Assembly: GCA_026390575.1 (NCBI GenBank)
Contig: JAPLFR010000016.1
Coordinates: forward strand, 310,001 to 374,000
Direction of reading: 5' to 3'
Source of the DNA: Ignavibacteriales bacterium
Lineage (GTDB): Bacteria > Bacteroidota > Ignavibacteria > UBA10030
Length of the DNA: 64,000 nucleotides
The position numbers and the translations under genes are program-made. This document shows, piece by piece, positions 36,249-47,400 of this stretch. Positions within the stretch are counted from its first letter, which is position 1, and the number at the start of each line of letters is the position of its first letter. The notes below the pieces were generated by a model that ran no database searches, was not told the DNA's origin, and saw only the letters and a program-made list of their open reading frames with translations.

Positions 36249-37004
36249 CTACAAACCGAACAAGATGCTGACGGTAAACAGAATCGAACTAATACTTCGT
36301 GAATTTGACACGAAATGTTTATCGTCTCCAGCAGCGTACAGAGGATCACTTTGGTCATTTAAAGAAAGATATGAATCGATACGCTGATTTACTCCCGGAT
36401 TTACGTCGTTCCATTGTTTGCCGAAGAGATTCATCAAGTTGTATGAGAGATTAAAATCAAGTGATAGGAAAGGACCTATGCTCACTTCCGTTCCCGCATA
36501 GAATCCTACACCAAACCGCGTTGCACTTTGCACGCTATACGTTGCGCTCGGAACTTTCGAAACTCCTTGAAACGTTGTCTCGCCGCTGAACGAATTCAAT
36601 GCTACATTTAAACCGAGGTACGGAGTAACGGGTAACACAGGCAGGCTCAGACGAAATTCAGGACCAATTTTCAGTGACACAATCTTTTGCGATATATCTA
36701 CTTGTCCTTGTCCCGGCTCAGAATTTCCTGTGTTACTTAACGAAGAGTAATCAATTTCCCCGGCGAGATTAAATCCGAAAAATCCTATCTTCGCTTTTCC
36801 ATGGATGTTAAGGCCGCCACTAAGTCCATAACGTGAACCGTTATAGTATTCAATGGTCGAGCCGCCGAAATCTGCAGCCGGACTCATGACCCCGAATCCG
36901 CCGCCAAGTTTAATGTTCACTTGCGCGCACGTGTATGTGCTCGTCAATGCTGTGAGTGTAATAATGAAAACTGAATATTGAAACAACCGAATAATCAGTT
37001 TCAT
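36249..37004 (-). CDS. Outer-membrane beta-barrel protein (hypothetical)
   Basis: From the ATG at 37004 the product has 251 residues: a signal peptide ending at about residue 27 (TSTYTCAQ), then a glycine-rich, alternating beta-strand pattern (VNIKLGGGFGVMSP, KIGFFGFNLAGEIDYSSL, YLGLNVALNSFSGE) and a C-terminal aromatic/hydrophobic strand (SSILFTVSILFGL), as in eight- to ten-stranded outer-membrane barrels. Its role is unknown. An upstream in-frame ATG (37040) would place the signal too far inside. A sequence related to the conserved 61-base element of this region lies about 180 bases upstream. Confidence 0.65.
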   Translation of the reverse strand: MKLIIRLFQYSVFIITLTALTSTYTCAQVNIKLGGGFGVMSPAADFGGSTIEYYNGSRYGLSGGLNIHGKAKIGFFGFNLAGEIDYSSLSNTGNSEPGQGQVDISQKIVSLKIGPEFRLSLPVLPVTPYLGLNVALNSFSGETTFQGVSKVPSATYSVQSATRFGVGFYAGTEVSIGPFLSLDFNLSYNLMNLFGKQWNDVNPGVNQRIDSYLSLNDQSDPLYAAGDDKHFVSNSRSISSILFTVSILFGL

Positions 37005-37040
37005 AATACATTCTGTACCTGTAAAATTGGAATATTTCAT

Positions 37041-37405
37041 GAGAGCCCCTTTATAGTTTATAATGTATTGCGGTGAACATGGAAGGCCTGCATTGGTCTA
37101 TTATTCACTGCACCTGTTGACCATAGAAACACTCTTTACCTCAATGAATTATAGAAACATCTGTAAAACTAAACAATAGACTAAAGGGATGAGAAAGTGA
37201 TTAATCCTTTTTACAAATAAAACGCTGTTTGATCAAATGGAAGATTGATTGCTTACTTTCCAAAATGGAAAAGTAATCGAAATGGAAATGAGACTTTGTC
37301 ATTACATTTTTCTACTTGAATTGAAAATATATCAATGCAACGGCAGCGATGCTCGTCAGCATGAACATTATTGATCCGAGAATATCAGTGTTTTGATTTT
37401 TCTGG
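37041..37405. other. Intergenic region with a partial copy of the shared element
   Basis: About 365 bases with no convincing ORF. Bases 37183-37208 read AAAGGGATGAGAAAGTGATTAATCCT when split in two, matching 22 or so of 26 positions with the core of the longer elements at 41979-42039 and 51387-51447, in the same orientation relative to a downstream minus-strand gene. The rest carries no recognisable feature. Confidence 0.45.
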
Positions 37406-39943
37406 TTATAATTTCACCCTTTTGTAGAAAACCTTTTTCGTCATTTCCGCCGCAATAATGTAGAACAATACGATGAGCCCGATGAACAAAAGAAACGGTA
37501 TTGGCAGCGGGCTGAATCCGAAAATCCCGGCGAATGGCGTGAAAGGAACAATCAATGTTACGACTACAGTTGACAGAGTTGCCATAAAAAGATATTTCCC
37601 AGGTCGACTCTTGAAGGAAGGTCTCCGGCTTCGAATAACGAGCACTATCAAAGACGCTGAGACAACGGATTCTAAAAACCAGCCGGTTCTGAATTGAATC
37701 TGAGTTGCATGAAGAATGAGCAAAAGGGCGCCGAACGTGAGATAATCAAACACAGAACTCACAATGCCAAATGTAATCATAAATTTACGGATTGCCTTAA
37801 TATCCCAGCGCCGCGGATAGTCAATCAATTCTTTATCCACGCTGTCGGTTGCAATAGTCATCTCCGGGAAATCCGTCATGAGATTCGTAAGCAGAATCTG
37901 CTTGGGGAGCAATGGAAGGAACGGCAGAAAGAGGGATACTCCGGCCATGCTAAACATGTTTCCAAAATTAGCGCTGGTTGCCATGAAGACATATTTGAGT
38001 GTGTTGGAAAAAGTTGCCCTTCCTTCGCGCACACCCTGCACTAAGACGCCCAGATCCTTTTCGAGCAAGACGATATCCGCCGCATCCTTGGCAACATCCA
38101 CTGCGCTGTCAACGGATATACCAACATCGGCAGAATGAAGTGCGGAGGCATCATTAATACCATCACCCATGTACCCCACAACGTTTCCAGCTTTTCGGAG
38201 AGCAAGGATAATTCGTTCTTTTTGATTGGGTTCGATTTCAGCGAAGACATCCACATTCGACACACGGTTGAGCAGCGCAGCATCGCTCAGTTGATGAATG
38301 TCCTGACCCGTAAGAATTTTTGTATCTGACAATCCCATCTGTTGACTCACGTTGGACGCAACAAGGTGATTGTCGCCTGTGATAATCTTAAGCGCAACAC
38401 CGAGGTTCTTGAGGTTAGTAATCGTCTCTACGATATTGGGTTTCGGAGGATCGAAAAGAACAAGGAATCCGGAAAAGGTCATACCCGTTTCGTGATCTTT
38501 ACTGATGCGTGATTCTGATCCCATGTTTTTGTAAGCAATACCCAGCGTACGAAATCCCTTTTTACTGAATTCCTCAAAGTGCTGCTGGATTCGGTCCCGC
38601 ACGGTTGCGATATCGACGATAGTCCCGTTTCCAGATTCCGCTGATGAACAGACATCGAGTACATTCAGCATCGCGCCCTTGGTCACCATCAGATGCTTTT
38701 CATCATGCGAAACCAGAATACTCAAACGTTTACGAAGAAAATCATATGGGATTTCATCCTGCTTCTGATAACCAGACAAATCAAATTGGCGATGGGTGCG
38801 GATTGCTTCGTCAATCGGGTTGGTAAATCCCGTTTCATAAAAAGCATTGAGATACGCATGAAAAAGAACTTTATCGTTCGAGGCGCCATCCACATCACTG
38901 GCGGATTGTACGTGTACGGTTCCTTCCGTCAGTGTACCGGTTTTATCGGCACAAAGCACATTCATACTACCGAAGTTCTCAATCGAAGCGAGCCGTTTGA
39001 CAATGACTTTCTTTTCAGCCATCCGTTTAGCGCCATGGGCAAGGTTGATGCTTATAATTGCCGGCAGCAGCTGCGGTGTTAATCCAACAGCGAGCGCAAG
39101 CGAAAAAAGAAATGAGTCCAATACCGGACGCGCTAAATATACATTGATGGCAAAAATGGCAACCACCAACACCATTGTAATCTCCATAAGAAAATATCCG
39201 AATCGCCGGATCCCATGCTCAAAATCTGTTTCCTGAGGCCTCAGTTTGAGCCGTTCCGACACTTTACCGAATTCAGTTTCCTTGCCCGTACGGACAATCA
39301 GTGCTGTTGCACTACCGCTCACAATGTGTGTTCCCATCCAAACCGCATTTGTCCGCTGGGCCAATAGTGTCTCTACCGGCAAGACTGCCGCCGATTTTTC
39401 CGCAGGGAACGTTTCACCCGTGAGCATTGCTTCATCCACGAAAAGATCCTTGGATTCCTGAATCATCCCGTCGCCAGGAACAATATCACCGGCGTTCAGG
39501 ATGACAATATCACCAAGCACAATGTCTTCAACTGGTATTTCTTTGGAATTTCCATCACGCAACACCATTGCTTTAATCTGCACGATGGAGAGTAGTTTCG
39601 CCACGGCGTTCGAAGCACCGCGCTCCTGCCAAAATCCAAGCAGACCGCTGATGAGAATGATGGAAAGAATGATAATGGCATCTATCGAATCATGGAGAAA
39701 AAATGATAATCCTGTTGCAAAGAAGAGGATGAGGATGATCGGACTTTTAAATTGGTTAAGCAGAAGCGTCAAAACATCCGACCGCCTAGGCGGCTTCAGG
39801 AGATTAGCGCCATAGCGCGCGAGCCGTTGTTTAGCTTCATTACTTGTCAAACCATCTTTTGTAGTTTCAATCTTTTGGAGCAACTCTATTACAGAGATAC
39901 TCCAAAAAGCCGGAGGGAGTTGGTTCGTTTCATAATTCTTCAT
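37406..39943 (-). CDS. mgtA: Magnesium-translocating P-type ATPase (MgtA/MgtB family)
   Basis: An 845-residue P3B-type ATPase that imports magnesium driven by ATP. It has the cation-ATPase N-terminal domain, an actuator TGETFPAEK-type loop, the phosphorylation site in ADKTGTLTEGTV, ITGDNHLVASNV, and the hinge VGYMGDGINDASALHSADVGISVD (in pieces), and about ten membrane helices. Expression is usually induced by magnesium starvation, but no leader regulator is recognisable here. It overlaps the preceding DUF2061 gene by four bases, forming a two-gene operon. Confidence 0.92.
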   Translation of the reverse strand: MKNYETNQLPPAFWSISVIELLQKIETTKDGLTSNEAKQRLARYGANLLKPPRRSDVLTLLLNQFKSPIILILFFATGLSFFLHDSIDAIIILSIILISGLLGFWQERGASNAVAKLLSIVQIKAMVLRDGNSKEIPVEDIVLGDIVILNAGDIVPGDGMIQESKDLFVDEAMLTGETFPAEKSAAVLPVETLLAQRTNAVWMGTHIVSGSATALIVRTGKETEFGKVSERLKLRPQETDFEHGIRRFGYFLMEITMVLVVAIFAINVYLARPVLDSFLFSLALAVGLTPQLLPAIISINLAHGAKRMAEKKVIVKRLASIENFGSMNVLCADKTGTLTEGTVHVQSASDVDGASNDKVLFHAYLNAFYETGFTNPIDEAIRTHRQFDLSGYQKQDEIPYDFLRKRLSILVSHDEKHLMVTKGAMLNVLDVCSSAESGNGTIVDIATVRDRIQQHFEEFSKKGFRTLGIAYKNMGSESRISKDHETGMTFSGFLVLFDPPKPNIVETITNLKNLGVALKIITGDNHLVASNVSQQMGLSDTKILTGQDIHQLSDAALLNRVSNVDVFAEIEPNQKERIILALRKAGNVVGYMGDGINDASALHSADVGISVDSAVDVAKDAADIVLLEKDLGVLVQGVREGRATFSNTLKYVFMATSANFGNMFSMAGVSLFLPFLPLLPKQILLTNLMTDFPEMTIATDSVDKELIDYPRRWDIKAIRKFMITFGIVSSVFDYLTFGALLLILHATQIQFRTGWFLESVVSASLIVLVIRSRRPSFKSRPGKYLFMATLSTVVVTLIVPFTPFAGIFGFSPLPIPFLLFIGLIVLFYIIAAEMTKKVFYKRVKL

Positions 39944-40185
39944 TTATCAATTATTATCCCCCACTTTATTTTATCCCAGATTCTCTCATGGAAAAAGTAA
40001 CCCAGTGTAGTATAGATATTACTCACAATCATAAAACCCAAAGCAATTTTTATTTTTCCAGTAAACAGATAAATTGCAGTGAAGACGAGAATTAAAATAA
40101 TCACTCGGTAACTTATGGCTTTTACAATAGATCTGCGAAGTGTATCTTCCGCGTGATGCGTAACAGGAAGAAGTTTTTCTATCAT
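39940..40185 (-). CDS. DUF2061 small membrane protein
   Basis: An 81-residue protein with a charged N-terminus (HHAEDTLRRSIVKAISYRV) and two hydrophobic helices (about 28-43 and 47-63), ending with FFHERIWDKIKWG. These are the conserved segments of DUF2061 (small integral membrane proteins of unknown function). It precedes and overlaps mgtA by four bases, so it may assist or be co-regulated with magnesium transport. Confidence 0.8.
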   Translation of the reverse strand: MIEKLLPVTHHAEDTLRRSIVKAISYRVIILILVFTAIYLFTGKIKIALGFMIVSNIYTTLGYFFHERIWDKIKWGIIIDK

Positions 40186-40221
40186 GGTTTGTCCGGTATA
40201 GTGGACAGACAGTTCATCAGA

Positions 40222-40350
40222 TCACAATTGCCTCAGAAACGCAACAAGATCCTTTTTCTCTTGACCATTCAGATGGAGCTGCTGAATGAGATTAAAGAAT
40301 TCAACAGCATCCTCTTTCTTTTTCACCTTGGTTGATCTTGTCTGGTTCAT
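40222..40350 (-). CDS. Possible 42-residue protein with cytochrome-c-tail-like end
   Basis: An ATG at 40350 opens a frame of 42 residues to TGA at 40222, with sequence start MNQTRSTKVKKKEDAVEFF and end NGQEKKDLVAFLRQL. The last 15 residues resemble the C-terminal EKxDLVAFLxxL helix of cytochrome c and di-haem peroxidase domains, but no CxxCH haem site is present. It could be a genuine small protein, a domain remnant or chance. It lies upstream of DUF2061-mgtA on the same strand. Confidence 0.35.
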   Translation of the reverse strand: MNQTRSTKVKKKEDAVEFFNLIQQLHLNGQEKKDLVAFLRQL

Positions 40351-40562
40351 AGCTCTATCTCTTTGTTGGTATGATGATTATTCACTAAACACAATTTAAT
40401 GGATGAGGGTTTCTCAAAGCGCATATATATCGAGTGTCGACGGATTCTTCAACAACTGTGATGATATATACAATGTCCAGATTGCAGTGATTGTAAAGAT
40501 TTGACAAACTTATGAAGTCATACTCCAAGACTTCGAATTTTCGCTCAATAAGTACTATCCAA

Positions 40563-41489
40563 TCACTCTTTGCTTACTGATGTTTCCTTGGGTTCCACTC
40601 TCTGTATAACGATATGAGTTGCATTCTTTCTCGGGACAATATTCGCACCGAATCTTGTTGCATACAAGCGAGTGAATTCAGCACCGAAGAGTATTATTTG
40701 CGAAGAGTAGAACGTCCACATCATGAAGATGACAAGCGAACTCGCAGCACCAAATGTTGAACCTATGGAACCATTACCCAGATACAATCCGATCACTATC
40801 TTTCCGACAGAAAACAATAGTGAAGTTACCGCCGCTCCAACCCATACATCTTTCCATTTCAGAATGACGGCCGGAACAAACTTGAACATAAGTGCGAAGA
40901 TAACAGTGATGCCCGCAAATGATATTATAAAATTAAGAAGGCTGACCAGGTTCGCAAGGATAACAAAGAAGTCACGCAGGTAACTGCTCAGTGCTGCGAG
41001 AACTGCGCTGAGAATAAGAGATACCAGCAGAAGGAAACCGATTCCTATTATCAGGGCGATAGAGAGGAGCCGGACTCGAAGGAACGCATGAATCGTGCCT
41101 ATCGGTTTTAGCTGAACATGCCAGATTGTATTAAGCGAATCGCGCAGTTGTACGAACACAGCCGATGCACCCAGCATAAACATGACCACACTGAAAATCG
41201 TTGCCAGAACATTAGAATGAGATTTATATACGTTTGTGATCAGGCTTTGAACAAATTGCGCTCCTTCAATGCCAATCAGTCCGCGAATTTGAGCAACGAG
41301 ATGGCCGCTTGCCGCCTCCTGGCCGAACCCGAAACTTGAGAGAACGATCACGAGAATGAGCAGCGGCGACAGAGAAAATATAGTAAAGAACGATAGCGCA
41401 GCACCTTGCTGCCCGATATTGTCATCATCCCAGGCAATTGCTGAATCCTTCAATAACAGCCAGATATTTTTCCAGTGAAAAGTTTTCAT
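40563..41489 (-). CDS. YihY/BrkB-family inner-membrane protein
   Basis: A 308-residue protein with about six hydrophobic helices. It begins WLLLKDSAIAWDDDNIGQQGAALSFFTIFSLSPLLI (read in two parts), with the GAALSFFTIFSLSPLL motif of the YihY/BrkB family, and continues with YKSHSNVLATIFSVVMFMLGASAVF and WKDVWVGAAVTSLLFSVGK. The family was once called ribonuclease BN but is now seen as membrane proteins of unclear function, possibly export or envelope related. It sits among envelope and stress genes. Confidence 0.88.
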   Translation of the reverse strand: MKTFHWKNIWLLLKDSAIAWDDDNIGQQGAALSFFTIFSLSPLLILVIVLSSFGFGQEAASGHLVAQIRGLIGIEGAQFVQSLITNVYKSHSNVLATIFSVVMFMLGASAVFVQLRDSLNTIWHVQLKPIGTIHAFLRVRLLSIALIIGIGFLLLVSLILSAVLAALSSYLRDFFVILANLVSLLNFIISFAGITVIFALMFKFVPAVILKWKDVWVGAAVTSLLFSVGKIVIGLYLGNGSIGSTFGAASSLVIFMMWTFYSSQIILFGAEFTRLYATRFGANIVPRKNATHIVIQRVEPKETSVSKE

Positions 41490-41567
41490 AACAACACGAG
41501 CGTTTGAAGTTTGTATTCCTTTCGCTTACCAACTGATGACAGCGCTGAGACTATTCGTATATAACGA

Positions 41568-41741
41568 TTACTCAGTCCGATCTTTTTGTCGTGTAGCCTT
41601 GACACCCGTCAAAATCGCGATGCCTAAGAGCACGACAGAACCCACTACAATCCACTGTGTTGGTACATGCAGCAGCACGGCACCGTAAATCAATCCAACG
41701 ATTACGATCACAAATCCAACGACGTAAAGTACGTATGACAT
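41568..41741 (-). CDS. 57-residue two-helix membrane protein
   Basis: ATG at 41741, ribosome binding site AGAAAGGATA nine bases before it, stop TAA at 41568-41570. The product is almost entirely two hydrophobic helices (SYVLYVVGFVIVIVGLIYGA and IVVGSVVLLGIAILTGV) with a basic tail KATRQKDRTE. The leader and ribosome binding site closely match those of the small genes at 49635 and 51240, which supports it being real and co-regulated. No family name is certain. Confidence 0.7.
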   Translation of the reverse strand: MSYVLYVVGFVIVIVGLIYGAVLLHVPTQWIVVGSVVLLGIAILTGVKATRQKDRTE

Positions 41742-42103
41742 AACGCGTATCCTTTCTTTCTTAGGTTAGTATTCAACGCAGTGGCAAACTATGATGCAAC
41801 CCAATTGTTGTCGAGGTGTGGATAGTATACTCATCAACTTCACGTTCGGCTTCCTCTTTGGCAATCCTATCGCGTCCATCTTAAAATCTAATTGAATCCA
41901 CTTCCATGCATGTATACGCATATTTCATCCACCTTAGAGAATGGAAAAATCCCCTTTCTTCTATGTACTTCTCATAACAGAATAATCATGATTTACATAT
42001 TCGGGAATCGCCCGAAAGGATGAAAAAGTAATTAATCCTGCCTGGAGATGTACATATTCCTCGTATGGAGATAATATTCCGAATTCCCAATTTTTCACAC
42101 AAC
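41742..42103 (-). promoter_or_regulatory. Conserved upstream region of the 57-residue membrane protein gene
   Basis: The region contains no gene on either strand. Bases 41979-42039 are about 92 percent identical to 51387-51447, and the similarity extends, with gaps, towards the gene (CTTCCATGCATG / CTTCCAAGCTTG near 41905, and AACGCAG near 41776). Because the same layout precedes another small membrane gene in the same orientation, it is most likely a shared promoter/operator region or a structured leader. Confidence 0.6.
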
Positions 42104-44413
42104 TCAGTACGGATATCCAATGGCAATATTGAATGCAAGATTGTTCGTTCTCCACGACGGATCGACGAAATTGATCTTATTGATGACCCAGCGCTCGCCT
42201 TGGGGCAGATATGGGACGCGCAATGGGAACGCAAGGTCAATCCGAAGAATAAAAAAGGACAGATCAAGCCGCAAGCCAAATCCTGTTCCAACCGCTATCT
42301 CATCGAGAAATGTCTTGCCGGAGAACTTACCACCGGGTCGGCCAGGGTCTTCCTGCAGCAGCCAGATATTACCGGCATCAACGAAGAGTGCGCCTTTGAG
42401 AATACTGATGATAGGAAAGCGGTACTCGGTATTTGCTTCAAGCTTTATATCCCCGGCCTGATCAATGAAGGATTTTGCAGCGAGGCTATCAGGAATTTTG
42501 TACGAACCGGGACCAAGAGCGCGCGCACCAAAGGCACGCACGCTATTGCTTCCCCCGATATAAAACTGTTTCACGTATGGTAGAGTCGCAGAGTTGCCAT
42601 AAGCGACACCTATTCCTGCGATCAACCTGCTGGCAAGTGACGCTCTTTGATCCATAGTATTGTAGTAATGCCGCAAGTCGATATCAAATTTGTAGTACTC
42701 TGAATATGCTGTCCCGAAGATTTTATAGGGAGTATCAGGTGTCGCTTGTTGCTTGTTAAACAATGATTGCACAAGCTGCAACAGGTTTCCCGAAAGGTCT
42801 ATGCTTCCTTTGAAATATATGTGATTCTTATGCTCCTTCTCAAGCTGGTCATTGTATGTAAAGGAATAATTCTGTCCAATGATAAACTGTTGCTCGAAAC
42901 TCTTTTTCAACAGTGGATTTATACTCAACAAGTCGTTGAATTTCTGGGTTGCATTTGCCAGATGCGCAGACGTAATCGAAAGCAGATTAAAATTGTGTTC
43001 CTTGCTGATGGATTCTTTCCAGTTGTATCCAAACGAAGCATCTACCGAGAAGAGCTGATAGTATGATAATCGATTCAGCAAATTAAATCCAAGCACAATG
43101 CGTGTCTTTGGCACAAAGAGGCTCGATACATTGGTGAGTTTGAACGGAACAAGGAACTTCGGCAGATCTAACTCTCCACGCGTTCCTATCACATACGAAT
43201 TCCCTCCCGATTGTCCTCCACCAACAGGCAACTCAAACCCAACTTCACCACTCAGCGTAAAGAGTTCTGCCCCGCCGAACAAATTCCTGTTCCGGAAGCT
43301 GGAATTAAGAACCGGTCCTGCAAGGTTGTTAGATTTGGAAACGCCTTGTAACTCAAAGCGAATGTTTTTTATCGACAGCGGCGTCAGATATATATGGGTA
43401 TCTAAAAGTGGGATGCCTGCCGAATCGGCCTCAATAAATCGTATGTTCACGAACTTGAACACACCAAGATTCATGAGCCTGTTCAATGTGATATCGTGGT
43501 CGTCTCTATTATATACAGTGCCTTTTCTAAAGAAAATCGACCGGGCAATGACGTCAGGATCAAACTTCTTATCGATATCAATATAGTAACAGCCACCAAC
43601 CCTTACTGTATCGCCGACAGATATGGTAACACTGTCACGTGTCAGCGAATAACCGGAATAGATGTAGATATTGCCAATTGTATAGACGCGCGTTGCTTCG
43701 ACGGGTATATCACCTTTGACTTGAAGAGAAAGATCAACCGTCTTATTCCCGGCAGTACTATCCGCTTGAAAATCAATGAAGTCGGGAGAGAAATAGAAAT
43801 ATCCTTTTTCTTTAAGCGAGACATCAATGCGTTCCCGCTCCTGTTTCAGTTTCACAAGATCATATTGGTCTCCTGCGGTGAGAACTGTTTTTCCCATAGT
43901 GGCACGAATTGCTTCTACCAGCGTGGAGTTGTCGCTTTTTGCAGTAATGCCATTGATTCTGTATGGTGATCGGATTGCAATATTATATTGAATGTCTGCG
44001 GTGGTTTCCTGTTCATGTACCGAGTATTGTACGTCCGCCCCGAAGTATCCTTTGCCTTCCAACAGGTTGCGCATTCTCGCGGCAACTCGATCGGGTACAA
44101 CAGATTGTAACAGCACCGGCGGTTCACCGAAAGTCTCTTTGAAAAACCCGATGTTGTACAACCATAACTTAAGGTGGAAGAGCCAGAGGAATTTTCCATT
44201 CGGTTCCGGTTTGGCAAGCAGATCCAATTGTCCTTTCAGATTACCCTTGTCCGGAATACTTTCCTTCTCTTCGATATTCACATCTGCGCCTGTATACAGC
44301 TTCTCACCTTTCGTCAGATACGCTGTGTTGCTGCAACCTGTAGCGAATGCTGCGAGCAGGCCTGCAACGACAAGAAGCACAAGAGAATCAGTCATGGAGA
44401 ATCCACTTCGCAT
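42104..44413 (-). CDS. tamL: TamL-type outer-membrane protein (Omp85 superfamily lipoprotein)
   Basis: A 769-residue BamA/TamA-family barrel. The N-terminus is a lipoprotein signal ending FATGC, followed by SNTAYLTKGEKLY, the pattern of the Bacteroidota TamL (lipidated TamA). POTRA domains span about 110-370 (DVQYSVHEQETTADIQYNIA, RINGITAKSDNSTLVEAIRA), then the 16-stranded barrel, with the surface-antigen motifs RAFGARALGPGSYKIPDS and LRLDLSFFILRIDLAFPLR near the end. TamL partners TamB to insert proteins or move lipids to the outer membrane. Its ATG follows the tamB stop directly (TAAATG). Confidence 0.88.
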   Translation of the reverse strand: MRSGFSMTDSLVLLVVAGLLAAFATGCSNTAYLTKGEKLYTGADVNIEEKESIPDKGNLKGQLDLLAKPEPNGKFLWLFHLKLWLYNIGFFKETFGEPPVLLQSVVPDRVAARMRNLLEGKGYFGADVQYSVHEQETTADIQYNIAIRSPYRINGITAKSDNSTLVEAIRATMGKTVLTAGDQYDLVKLKQERERIDVSLKEKGYFYFSPDFIDFQADSTAGNKTVDLSLQVKGDIPVEATRVYTIGNIYIYSGYSLTRDSVTISVGDTVRVGGCYYIDIDKKFDPDVIARSIFFRKGTVYNRDDHDITLNRLMNLGVFKFVNIRFIEADSAGIPLLDTHIYLTPLSIKNIRFELQGVSKSNNLAGPVLNSSFRNRNLFGGAELFTLSGEVGFELPVGGGQSGGNSYVIGTRGELDLPKFLVPFKLTNVSSLFVPKTRIVLGFNLLNRLSYYQLFSVDASFGYNWKESISKEHNFNLLSITSAHLANATQKFNDLLSINPLLKKSFEQQFIIGQNYSFTYNDQLEKEHKNHIYFKGSIDLSGNLLQLVQSLFNKQQATPDTPYKIFGTAYSEYYKFDIDLRHYYNTMDQRASLASRLIAGIGVAYGNSATLPYVKQFYIGGSNSVRAFGARALGPGSYKIPDSLAAKSFIDQAGDIKLEANTEYRFPIISILKGALFVDAGNIWLLQEDPGRPGGKFSGKTFLDEIAVGTGFGLRLDLSFFILRIDLAFPLRVPYLPQGERWVINKINFVDPSWRTNNLAFNIAIGYPY

Positions 44414-47400
44414 TTATTTCTCTTCCTTATCAGGAACCGGTTTGAGCGTAATGCCGAAGAGTTTGTCGAAATCGATCATGAATACGGCGCCAACACCCGT
44501 CTTGATAATATCTCCATCAATGGCGCCCTCGTATGAGTTTTGTCTGAAGACCTGCAATTGCCAGCGGCCATCCTCGGTAAGTTTATACAATACTTTGAGA
44601 TCGCCAGCAAAATTATTGAGCGAATTCTGCTGACTTCGCCGCCCCTCAAGGTCCACATTCCCTCCCACCTGAACGGTCACACGTTCATCGAAGAGTTGTT
44701 TTGAGAGAGCCAGTTTCAATTGAGTCCGCCCTTCGGCAGTACCTGAAGAGTAATCTTGATATGAATCCAAACCCACATTGAGATTCGCGCCGGCAATGTA
44801 TTGTTCAGATAAACGGTTTAGCTGCGCGGAGAGAATTTGACTGGCACTTGACCGGGCGAAATCGGAAAGCTCCCCGTTTCCACCCACGGATGCAAGTGGG
44901 TTTTCTGCGATGAACCTGCCCAATACCAGAAGTGCAAATACCTGCTTATTGAGTTCGGATTCCTGGCCATTCAACTCATTCAGTTTCGCGTAAACAGTAC
45001 CGCTCAACACACCTCGTTGGTCTGAAGGAAGATCGAGCTTGAAGTGAATATCCGGCTTCAGAAGTTTTCCCTTCATCATCAGGTAGACCTGAATGGGAAG
45101 TACCTGCTTGTATTTGTTCCGCTCTTCCTGACTGATGCCGGATAATTGATCCTGAACCAATTCCAGAACTGCGGCTTTCACTGTGTACATCGCAGTGATA
45201 TCGACGTCAGCTTCAGAGGGCGAACCAAACCATGTAAGGCTGCTTCCTTTTTCGATGGCGAATTCTTTCTTGATAATGTCTCCAAACGTAAGTTGGTACG
45301 AACCTTTAAGAATTTCATACCGTCCTGTGAGAGTGAGTTTTCCGCTCGGGTCAATGGTAAAGCTCAATGTCGCTTCTCCCTGGATCACCAGTGAATCGCC
45401 CGCAATGGGATCGATCAATATCCGAAGCTTGGAATCCTTGTTCACGGTGATATTTGATGTGAGGTCTATTGATGAAAACTTCGATCCCGTCGTGTCTTTT
45501 TCAATTCCGGGGTTCTGCCGTGACATAATAGAGTTTGTCGGAGCGTTCAAGTCGACGAATCTCACAATTCCACGACGCTCCTCCACAGCGAGTTCTGATT
45601 CCGGCAAGACTATTGCAAGATTGGTTCCCTTATCCAGTTCTGCCTGCATGCTGACCATTAATCGTTTCTGATCTCCTTTTGCGGATATATCACTGTCAAG
45701 GATCACTGTGCCATAGTAAAGAGCGTCACTGCTTGCGGGCTTGTTTAATACAAGAAACTTATCGGTGTGCACTCGCAAATCGTAACTGTAATTGCGGAAG
45801 TCCTCGGTAAACAAACGGCCGCTCAATGAAGCAATGTTACCGAGAGTATCGACAAGATCAAAAGACATGAATTCTGCTCCTTGAGCATCAATCACTATCT
45901 TGCCATTGTTGAGATGTAGGTATGTATCCAGGAATGTCGGGTTGAATGATGCATCGGTAAAATTCAACTCCCCGTTCACTGAAGGTTTCTTCATTGTACC
46001 TGTCATATGTAATCCGCCCGTCATTATTCCTGACAGACGCTTCACACTGCCGAATGTAAAAGGTTCAATACTGGCAAGATTCACTCTCATGAAATCAAAA
46101 TTCAGATCCAGCGCACTCCCGCCCACTTCACTCCGGTATTTTCCTTGCATGGCAATTTGGTTTCCATGACCGGCAATATCCATGGTGACATCGTAGACAT
46201 TTTGCGTTTGGTTGTTTGCACGTAGAGTGATATCACCTACATGCTTTTGATAGAAGCTAAAGTCTTTGATGGTCAGATCAGACGTGAATGCCATTTGTTT
46301 TTCCAGATTCTGCAAAACGACATTTCCATTGAGAGTTCCACCGAGCAAACCGCTCTCACGCTCAACAACTTGTGATAGCGTGGCAAGATCAAAATCGTTG
46401 AATTCAATCTTTAACGGTGAGCGTTCGTTCTTCTCATCCGTGCTTTTGAGAGAGAGGGATTGCCCAGCGCCTCGCAACACGACATCATGAGCGGTAAATT
46501 TGTTTTTGTCAAAGAGCATGAAATTGTCAGAAGGAACAATCCACGGAAGGTTTTGAAACACAATTCCATTGGTATTGAATCGAAACTTGTATTCATCCGG
46601 AAGACTATTGAATACTCCTGCAAGAAATATTTTCATGAAACCATCTCCGCGAGTACTCTGCAATGTAATATCAATGCTGTCGTGCCAGGCCTTTCCGGCA
46701 ACTTGAAGATTCGTTACCCGAAATGTCGAATCAGTTATAGATCCTACCTTCAATGTTGCCTGTAGCAGATCGGGATCTGATGTGACCTTGACAGTGAGGC
46801 TGTCGACCGTGATATCATTATAGTCAATCCCGGGGATATCGATGTACGTATTCAGGATTCTTTTGTCGCTATCGAAATTGCCTTCAATGGTTCCTGCCGA
46901 AAGCCGGCGGAGTTCCGGAAAGAATACGTCCGTGATAGTGGATGGATCACGTATGGATATGTGAAACGAAAAAGACTGTGGTTTAAGATTCCTTTTCCGT
47001 TGCATTTCATGCAGTGTAAAATAATGATCAAAATGTTCTTTCAACACTTCCGGCAATTGACCCGGTGTAATTGTGCCATCGAATTGCCCTGCGAAGATCG
47101 TGGATGCGATACTGATGTGGGTTTGTGCTTCTATGTTTACCGATACATAGACAAGGGAATCGATGACATACCGTTTGTTGTTTTTGACGATCACGACTTG
47201 ACGAACATCGATATTGCCATTGATATCGTTTACGCCCTGTCCTATAAGATCGGATGTTATCATACCTGATACCCGAATGTCATCGGAGGTAAAGTTGAGC
47301 CGGTGCAAATCGGCGCCTTTCAGATCGAATGTGAATTTGTACGTCGGTTTTTCACCGTTTGCATTAACGATGCCGTTGAATATGAATGCGAGATTCGAAT

